Notes under the pieces: model-generated
Told to the model about the DNA's origin: nothing
Databases searched by the model: none
The model's input: only the letters and a program-made list of their open reading frames with translations
Part shown: one piece after another, positions 61,201 through 64,000 of the stretch
How the letters are laid out: each line of letters opens with the position of its first letter
How positions within the stretch are numbered: the first letter of the stretch is position 1
Program-made: the position numbers and the translations under genes
Assembly (NCBI GenBank): GCA_013399855.1
Contig: VXAY01001003.1
Location: forward strand, 1,046,066 to 1,110,065
From: Oxyruncus cristatus
Taxonomy: Eukaryota > Chordata > Aves > Passeriformes > Cotingidae
DNA: 64,000 nucleotides
Direction: 5' to 3'

Positions 61201-64000
61201 ACAGAGTTACACCTGTCATGGCTCAGATACCCCCTTCCAGACACTTCATTACTCCCTTTTCCTTTCGCTGCAGCTGTAAAGCAAAATCCCATTTATACCT
61301 TAACTTCTGATCATGGAAAAATCACTGATTATAGAGCACAAGACCTCCAGCTGAAGTTTTCAGGCTCTGCATTACATCCTCCCTTGAACAAATAAGTTCA
61401 AAGCACTCAAAAACATAACCACAACCATCACCCTTTGCTACCAAGAACCCAACACAGACACACAGGGACCGAAGCCATCCAGTACTTGACTGGAACAAGT
61501 GAATCACAGCTCTGCAACCGAGGATCCGCAGCAGGATCCCGAGCCAATGTGACTCCAGAAAAGGTTTACTGAACCAGAAAAGCAGCAGCAGCAATCCTGG
61601 TTGGGCGCCAAACGCAAGGAAATAAACACCAGGGAGCCCTGGAAGATTTCACCAGCAGCCACACAAGTGGAGATGAGCAAATCCTGAAGCACCACCTGAA
61701 CTGGGGTCACTCAGCTCCAAAACAGCCCAGAAATCCGATGGCAGGAAGTTGGCTTTTAACAGCCATCCACAGCAACTGTTTTCCTACCCTCTTCTGATGC
61801 ATTCCAGGGTTTAAGTTGATTTTGGGTCCCGAGTTCCCCCCCATGACGTTCTGAACAGACTGGCTTTGTGCCCCCTGCTCTGCCAAACCAGGAGGAACGG
61901 CTGCAAACGCACCACCAGGAGCACAGCAGCAGCCAGGAGGGTCTGTGGGGCAGGTTCTGCAGGGTCAGCCCTCCCACGGCCACGCCGGGGACAGAAGCAA
62001 GGGATCATTACCCTAAATCAACTTCTCTCCATTAGTTCTGCAACGCAGAGGTCAAGCACACACATCAAACCGTTTAAGGGCAGTGTAAGAGGGGGGGAAA
62101 CAACTCCCTCAGACCAGAAATCAGGCCCCTGTCTAAGAAATTAGTTCACAAAGAGCAGGCAGGTGAGTGCACCAGCCGGGTCTGGAAAATGCACAAGAAG
62201 CAACACCCACAACTCCTCACTGGCAGTAGCTTTTCCACCACTTTTCTTACGCAAAGATAAGGAATATGGCAGAATCTGTTCAATACAATCAGTATGGGCC
62301 ATGATTTTCACAGTCTTAGTCATTAAACACAGACACACCATTTTAATGGCTCTTTCAAAGCGTAAAAACCTGAAGTTCCCAACTGTTTGCACGTCTGCTT
62401 GCCAACTGCTCCCCTCCCTATACTAGGATCAATAACTGGGAGCAAAGAAACCACCCTGCTTAACCATGAGATCTTCTTTAACCGCAGGGTAATCAGCTAA
62501 TCTGGGCAGACTCCTTTATTCAGCTTTACATGGGCAGCACTATCATTAAAGTTATAAACTTTAATTTGACTCAAGGAATGCCATTTACTAATTTAGCACG
62601 CAAATGCCTCCGCAGTTGTTTGCATCGAGCTCCATATAAACTACAGGGGATTTATAGCACATGAAGCAACGTTTTAAAGCTGCTGTTACAGCCACTGCAG
62701 AGCACAGGACAGTGGGGGGAAAGCATTCACTGAGGGAATGCCTTTTCGTGTTTAAAAGGATTTACCAACACACACAAACAGCAAAACAACTGCTTCCTGG
62801 ACACTGGATCCCTCAATATCTAACATCCACAGATTTCTCACATTATTCTTGTTGGCACGTAGGAGAGTAGAATCTCCTATTTACTCTGAATATTGAGTAA
62901 ATGGGAACAAAAGAAAACCCATCGCCTGCAGAAAAGTCAACGGCATCAGGAACTTGATGGTGAGTTGGAGCCAAACCTTGCCATGAGCATTTAGAAAGGA
63001 ATGCCAGATTGCTCCAGTGCCTCGATTTTTTTTCCCAAAAGCTCAGGAGCCAACAGATAAGACTTAGATACTTTGATCTAAAGAGGGTAAATGTTATTTG
63101 GAACTCTAGTTCACTTTTAAAGCGACACGCTTTAAAAGTGGGGGTAAAAAAAGTTCTGATTGTGAAGGGATTGCTCGTATCCCTCCTGGTCTGTGCTGGA
63201 AATAAACACCACAAGGTTCAACCCCTGCGTGTAGCAGGGGGGAAGGGAAACGGCAACAAAACCAGACCGGTGCCTCTCCTGGAATTCCAGGACTTGCCAT
63301 CGACTCCGCCGCTTACCGAAGGAGGTGGAGGGGCTAAAGCCCCCGGACAGCGTGAGGATGGAGTGGGAGAAAGGCAAGAACACAGATCACAGCCCCCGGC
63401 TCGCAACCACACAAAGAAAGAGGAGTCCTTTTAGTGCCAAGGGCCTCGTTCCCGACGCTTCCACGGCAGGAAGCGAGATCCTGGCCGGCCCCGAGGGGCC
63501 TCTCGGGGGAACCGGGTGACGAGGAGCCTCCTCCGCCACGAGAGGTGCCGGGGAATCCCCCCTCATCCAGGGGGAGATCAGGGAATACCGCCTCCAGCCC
63601 GGGGGGCACCGAGGAGAGCCCCCTCCAACCCCGGGGGGTGCCCAAGAAGCACCTTCACCAGGGGGGTAACAAGGGGCCCTGCCCTCACCCCGCGGGGTGC
63701 AGAGGAGGAGACTCCTCTCCAACCCCAGGGGGGACCGAGGAGGCCCCCCTCACTCGGGGTCCCTCGGAGAGTGTGCGGGGCCCTGTCCGGCGGGCGGGCC
63801 GGGCCCGGTGCCCTCAAAAGCCGTTGGCCTGTCCCGCCTCCCCCCCACCTCTTCCCCGGTGTGCCTCCCCCAGCCCCGGCGCCGGGGGCCGCACCTGGAT
63901 GACCTCGTTGACCTCGCGGATGCACTCCACCATGTGCTGCAGGATCTGCTCGGCCGTCAGCACCTCGTAGCGATAATCCTCCTCCTGCTCGGGGCCGCCG
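13717..64000 (-). CDS. ARIH1: ARIH1 (HHARI), RBR-family E3 ubiquitin-protein ligase, 14 coding exons, 5' end beyond the window
   Basis: ARIH1 takes ubiquitin from E2 enzymes such as UBE2L3 onto its own cysteine and passes it to substrates, working with neddylated cullin-RING ligases. The 14 exons join to 1,405 bases (467 residues), equal to human residues 91-557. Positions below use human numbering. UBA-like segment at about 105-153. RING1 ligands C186, C189, C203, H205, C208, C211, C231 and C236 are present. IBR ligands C276, C281, C297, C299, C304, C307, H312 and C317 are present. The Rcat has catalytic C357 with H359. The Ariadne domain keeps F416, S427, F430, E431, E492 and E503, the residues linked to autoinhibition and its control. 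The protein ends in LWEYIED. Every junction is GT-AG and in phase, so the gene looks intact. The one difference from human that I noticed is serine for proline at 185. Identification is close to certain. Confidence 0.98.
13802..16584 (-). other. ARIH1: ARIH1 intron 13
   Basis: 2,783 bases. It contains a plus-oriented CR1 3' fragment at 14205-14345 and otherwise unremarkable single-copy sequence. The donor GTTTGT is weaker than the GTRAG type used by most introns of the gene. Confidence 0.9.
14205..14345 (+). mobile_element. CR1 LINE 3'-end fragment
   Basis: Sense CR1 tail with CAAGGCCAGGTTGGATGGGA, TAGTGGAAGGCGTCCCTGCC and CCCAAACCATTCCATGAT. It is short and 5'-truncated, in ARIH1 intron 13, antisense to the gene. 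Confidence 0.88.
16585..16697 (-). CDS. ARIH1: ARIH1 coding exon 13
   Basis: 113 bases encoding residues 493-529 and two bases of Arg530. It starts [20 protein letters not shown] and includes Glu503, one of the Ariadne residues that hold the ligase closed. Acceptor TCTTCGCAG, donor GTTTGT. Confidence 0.97.
16736..16777. repeat. (AT)n-rich microsatellite
   Basis: Alternating A/T tract with ATATATGTAT and TTTATATATA blocks, about 40 bases upstream of exon 13 (in transcript sense) and next to a CR1 copy. Confidence 0.8.
16836..16990 (-). mobile_element. CR1 LINE 3'-end fragment
   Basis: Reverse-complement CR1 tail starting CGAATCACAGAATTATGTGG, then GGAAGGGAGC, CCATGGGCAGAGACACC and GGGATGGGGCAGCCACAGCTT. 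It stops abruptly and is followed by GTGATTCTGTGATT, which resembles a CR1 terminal 8-bp repeat in the opposite orientation. This suggests a rearranged or nested insertion. Confidence 0.88.
17151..17411 (-). CDS. ARIH1: ARIH1 coding exon 12
   Basis: 261 bases, 87 codons, residues 406-492. It is the largest internal exon and encodes most of the Ariadne helical domain, including Phe416, Ser427, Phe430, Glu431 and Glu492. The segment [20 protein letters not shown] is a family hallmark. Acceptor AATTAACACAG, donor GTAGGA. Confidence 0.98.
17412..18198 (-). other. ARIH1: ARIH1 intron 11
   Basis: 787 bases holding a 21-base T run (17791-17811). Nothing else recognised. Confidence 0.9.
17791..17811 (-). 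repeat. T homopolymer (21 bases)
   Basis: A run of 21 T on the plus strand (an A run in ARIH1 pre-mRNA) in intron 11. I recognise no retroposed body beside it. Confidence 0.9.
18199..18256 (-). CDS. ARIH1: ARIH1 coding exon 11
   Basis: 58 bases, completing Trp386 and encoding residues 387-405 ([19 protein letters not shown]). Cys389 is the last zinc ligand of the Rcat domain; the rest links Rcat to the Ariadne domain. Donor GTGAGT. Confidence 0.97.
18257..18354 (-). other. ARIH1: ARIH1 intron 10 (98 bases)
   Basis: The shortest intron of the gene at 98 bases, GT-AG, between exon 10 and exon 11. Confidence 0.95.
18355..18485 (-). CDS. ARIH1: ARIH1 coding exon 10 (catalytic Rcat/RING2)
   Basis: 131 bases encoding residues 343-385 and two bases of Trp386. 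It begins [20 protein letters not shown]: the cysteine after GG is Cys357, which forms the ubiquitin thioester, and the histidine two residues later (His359) helps catalysis. Remaining zinc ligands (C344, C347, C362, C367, C372, C375, H382) are all present, so the enzyme should be active. Confidence 0.98.
18486..25084 (-). other. ARIH1: ARIH1 intron 9
   Basis: 6,599 bases, containing one plus-oriented CR1 fragment (20497-20832). The remaining sequence, including several open frames of 100-160 codons, shows no domain, no splice logic and no RNA gene that I can recognise. Confidence 0.88.
20497..20832 (+). mobile_element. CR1 LINE 3'-end fragment
   Basis: Sense CR1 tail of about 336 bases: GCCTAAAGGGGCTCCAGGAG, GGGAAGGAATTCTTCCCTGT, AGAAGCTGTGGCTGCCCCAT, TGTCCCTGCCCATGGCAGGG, ending CCATTCCATGATTCTACGA. 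It is antisense to ARIH1, in intron 9. Confidence 0.93.
25085..25156 (-). CDS. ARIH1: ARIH1 coding exon 9
   Basis: 72 bases, 24 codons, residues 319-342 ([20 protein letters not shown] then ANTK). This is the linker between IBR and Rcat. Acceptor TTTTCTGACAG, donor GTGAGG. Confidence 0.97.
25520..25772 (+). mobile_element. CR1 LINE 3'-end fragment
   Basis: Sense CR1 tail with GGGAAGGAATTCTTGGC, AGAAGCTGTAGGTGTCCCAC, CAAGGCCAGGTTGGACAGGG and TCTCCAACCCAAACCACTCT. Antisense to ARIH1, in intron 8. Confidence 0.92.
26490..26545 (+). mobile_element. Short CR1 3'-terminal fragment of a different subfamily
   Basis: Reads TTGGACTCGAGGATCCTTGT, GGGTCCCTTCCAACTCAGGA, then TATTCTACGATATG. The 'CTCAGGATATTCTA' ending differs from the 'CCCAAACCATTC' ending of the other copies. 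Fragment of about 55 bases in ARIH1 intron 8. Confidence 0.75.
26637..26679 (-). CDS. ARIH1: ARIH1 coding exon 8 (43-base micro-scale exon)
   Basis: 43 bases completing Cys304 and encoding residues 305-318 ([14 protein letters not shown]). It carries the IBR zinc ligands C307, H312 and C317. Acceptor TTTCCCTCACAG, donor GTGAGC. Skipping it would shift the frame. Confidence 0.97.
26680..27187 (-). other. ARIH1: ARIH1 intron 7
   Basis: 508 bases, of which about 263 are a CR1 copy (26865-27127) that comes within 60 bases of the exon 7 donor. Confidence 0.92.
26865..27127 (+). mobile_element. CR1 LINE 3'-end fragment
   Basis: Sense CR1 tail: GGGGGAATGGCTTCAAACTG, GGGAAGGAATCCTTTCCTGT, AGAAGCTGTGGCTGCCCC, TAGTGGAAGGTGTCCCTGTC, CCAACCCAAACCAGTCTGGC. 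Antisense to ARIH1, occupying half of intron 7. Confidence 0.93.
27188..27294 (-). CDS. ARIH1: ARIH1 coding exon 7
   Basis: 107 bases encoding residues 269-303 and two bases of Cys304: [20 protein letters not shown], then [15 protein letters not shown]. It supplies IBR zinc ligands C276, C281, C297, C299 and the start of C304. Acceptor TGTCCTGCAG, donor GTAAGC. Confidence 0.98.
27295..27980 (-). other. ARIH1: ARIH1 intron 6
   Basis: 686 bases, rather A/T-rich near the exon 7 side. No repeat or gene recognised. Confidence 0.9.
27981..28047 (-). CDS. ARIH1: ARIH1 coding exon 6
   Basis: 67 bases: last base of Met246 and residues 247-268 ([22 protein letters not shown]). It links RING1 and IBR. 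Acceptor CCTGCCCACAG, donor GTGAGT. Confidence 0.97.
28048..31646 (-). other. ARIH1: ARIH1 intron 5
   Basis: 3,599 bases. Contains a TA/TG/TA compound microsatellite (28237-28276) and otherwise nothing recognised. Confidence 0.9.
28237..28276. repeat. Compound (TA)n(TG)n(TA)n microsatellite
   Basis: A TG run of eight units flanked on both sides by TA runs, about 190 bases upstream of exon 6 in transcript sense. Confidence 0.92.
31647..31702 (-). CDS. ARIH1: ARIH1 coding exon 5
   Basis: 56 bases encoding residues 228-245 ([18 protein letters not shown]) and two bases of Met246. It supplies the last two RING1 zinc ligands, C231 and C236. Acceptor TGTTTTTCAG, donor GTGAGT. Confidence 0.97.
31703..32063 (-). 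other. ARIH1: ARIH1 intron 4 (361 bases)
   Basis: Short GT-AG intron splitting RING1. No repeat seen. Confidence 0.93.
32064..32156 (-). CDS. ARIH1: ARIH1 coding exon 4
   Basis: 93 bases, 31 codons, residues 197-227: [31 protein letters not shown]. It holds RING1 ligands C203, H205, C208 and C211 and the E2-facing surface. Acceptor GTCATTGCAG, donor GTAAAA. Confidence 0.98.
32157..36228 (-). other. ARIH1: ARIH1 intron 3
   Basis: 4,072 bases of apparently single-copy sequence. A 205-codon open frame on the plus strand at 35330-35947 is low-complexity in composition and matches no family I know. Confidence 0.88.
36229..36373 (-). CDS. ARIH1: ARIH1 coding exon 3
   Basis: 145 bases: last base of Arg148 and residues 149-196. 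It reads from [10 protein letters not shown] (end of the UBA-like segment) through a basic linker ([10 protein letters not shown]) to the first RING1 ligands C186 and C189 in [15 protein letters not shown] recall proline, not serine, at 185 in human. Acceptor GTTGTGCAG, donor GTGAGT. Confidence 0.98.
36374..42294 (-). other. ARIH1: ARIH1 intron 2
   Basis: 5,921 bases with a 20-base A run at 40108-40127 and A/T-rich stretches near 37430-37500. No gene or recognised transposon found. Confidence 0.88.
40108..40127 (+). repeat. A homopolymer (20 bases)
   Basis: Twenty A on the plus strand in ARIH1 intron 2. No gene body or target-site duplication could be recognised next to it. Confidence 0.88.
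42295..42362 (-). CDS. ARIH1: ARIH1 coding exon 2
   Basis: 68 bases encoding residues 126-147 ([22 protein letters not shown]) and two bases of Arg148. It forms the middle of the UBA-like domain, which binds NEDD8 on active cullins. Acceptor CTTTCCCCAG, donor GTAAGC. Confidence 0.97.
62545..62565. repeat. Short A/T inverted repeat (9-base arms)
   Basis: ATTAAAGTT and AACTTTAAT around ATA. Perfect arms in an A/T-rich, repeat-free stretch of ARIH1 intron 1. Confidence 0.7.
63112..63140. repeat. Perfect inverted repeat, 13-base arms, 3-base loop
   Basis: The arm CACTTTTAAAGCG (63112-63124) is followed by ACA and then its exact reverse complement (63128-63140). In RNA from either strand this folds as a 13-bp stem. 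It lies about 750 bases into ARIH1 intron 1. Confidence 0.93.
63561..63775. repeat. GC-rich minisatellite, about seven units of 30-33 bases
   Basis: Units of the form CCTC-A-CCC-GGGGGG-ACC-GAGGAG start near 63561, 63591, 63622, 63652, 63683, 63715 and 63748. Each holds a C run followed by a G run and is degenerate at the edges. The array lies 120-335 bases inside ARIH1 intron 1. Frames across it look proline/glycine-rich but are repeat artefacts. Confidence 0.85.
63895..64000 (-). CDS. ARIH1: ARIH1 coding exon 1 (partial, cut by window edge)
   Basis: 106 bases visible, 35 codons plus one base, matching human residues 91-125: [35 protein letters not shown]. It includes the end of the glycine-rich tract and the start of the UBA-like segment. 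The donor is GTGCGG. The start codon and acidic N-terminus lie outside the window. Confidence 0.96.

Larger units (their letters stand above)
42363..63894 (-). other. ARIH1: ARIH1 intron 1 (21.5 kb)
   Basis: The largest intron, 21,532 bases. Unlike the downstream introns it has no CR1 copy that I can recognise. Open frames of up to 199 codons (for example 55283-55882 plus) show no domain and no splice context. The last 650 bases next to exon 1 are CpG-rich and include a GC-rich minisatellite; two inverted repeats lie at 62545-62565 and 63112-63140. No tRNA, snRNA or snoRNA was recognised by eye. Confidence 0.85.
63240..64000. promoter_or_regulatory. ARIH1: CpG-rich region at the ARIH1 5' end (3' flank of CpG island)
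   Basis: GC and CpG content climb steadily from about 63240 to the right edge and include coding exon 1. This is the downstream shoulder of the expected ARIH1 CpG-island promoter; the promoter and start codon are beyond position 64000. Confidence 0.75.

Noticed and set aside
42363..63894. Intronic miRNA, tRNA or snoRNA genes in ARIH1 intron 1
   Set aside because: No tRNA A/B boxes, snoRNA boxes or long miRNA-type hairpin seen by eye. The only strong hairpin (63112-63140) is too short to be a miRNA precursor.
63434..63970. 178-codon open frame with collagen-like Pro/Gly composition on the plus strand
   Set aside because: It is created by the 30-33 bp GC-rich minisatellite and overlaps ARIH1 exon 1 on the opposite strand. 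No domain or start context supports it.

Overview
The window is vertebrate nuclear DNA and almost certainly from a bird. It carries at least eight fragments of CR1-type LINE, the dominant avian retroposon, recognisable from the conserved 3' end of the family. Introns are short and the GC content is moderate. The avian order cannot be told from the sequence alone. Both recognised genes lie on the minus strand, so transcription runs from high to low coordinates. Nearly all open reading frames outside the exons are chance frames in introns.

Positions 64000 down to about 11,200 hold ARIH1, the Ariadne RBR E3 ubiquitin ligase (HHARI). Fourteen coding exons can be placed to the base, all with GT-AG splice sites and consistent phases. 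Together they encode 467 residues that collinearly match residues 91-557 of the human protein. The acidic, glycine-rich N-terminus (about 90 residues) and the promoter lie beyond the right edge. The order is UBA-like segment (exons 1-3), RING1 (exons 3-5), IBR (exons 6-8), Rcat/RING2 with catalytic Cys357 (exon 10) and the autoinhibitory Ariadne domain (exons 11-14). Intron 1 is the largest at 21.5 kb. The stop codon is at 13717-13719. A 3' UTR of about 2.5 kb appears to run to a doubled AATAAA at 11218-11236.

From 11047 down to the left edge lies the 5' end of a second minus-strand gene, BBS4, a TPR subunit of the BBSome ciliary coat. Exon 1 has 24 coding bases and exon 2 has 52. The 76-base total matches, from memory, the human exon 2/3 boundary at c.76/77. 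Exon 3 and everything after it lie outside the window. A CpG-rich promoter sits just upstream of the BBS4 start codon, with a near-palindromic RFX X-box (11065-11078) and an ETS/GABP site (11087-11094).

The most notable feature is the junction. The apparent ARIH1 poly(A) signal is only about 170 bases from the BBS4 start codon, so the ARIH1 3' end and the BBS4 promoter share one CpG-rich segment. In human the two genes are, from memory, tens of kilobases apart. Other features are a degenerate triplicated repeat at the end of the ARIH1 3' UTR, a 30-33 bp GC-rich minisatellite in the first 350 bases of ARIH1 intron 1, a perfect 13-bp-arm hairpin in the same intron, and CR1 copies whose orientations bracket ARIH1 exons 8 and 10-12. 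I found no RNA gene, CRISPR array, virus-derived gene, or evidence of a new biological system.
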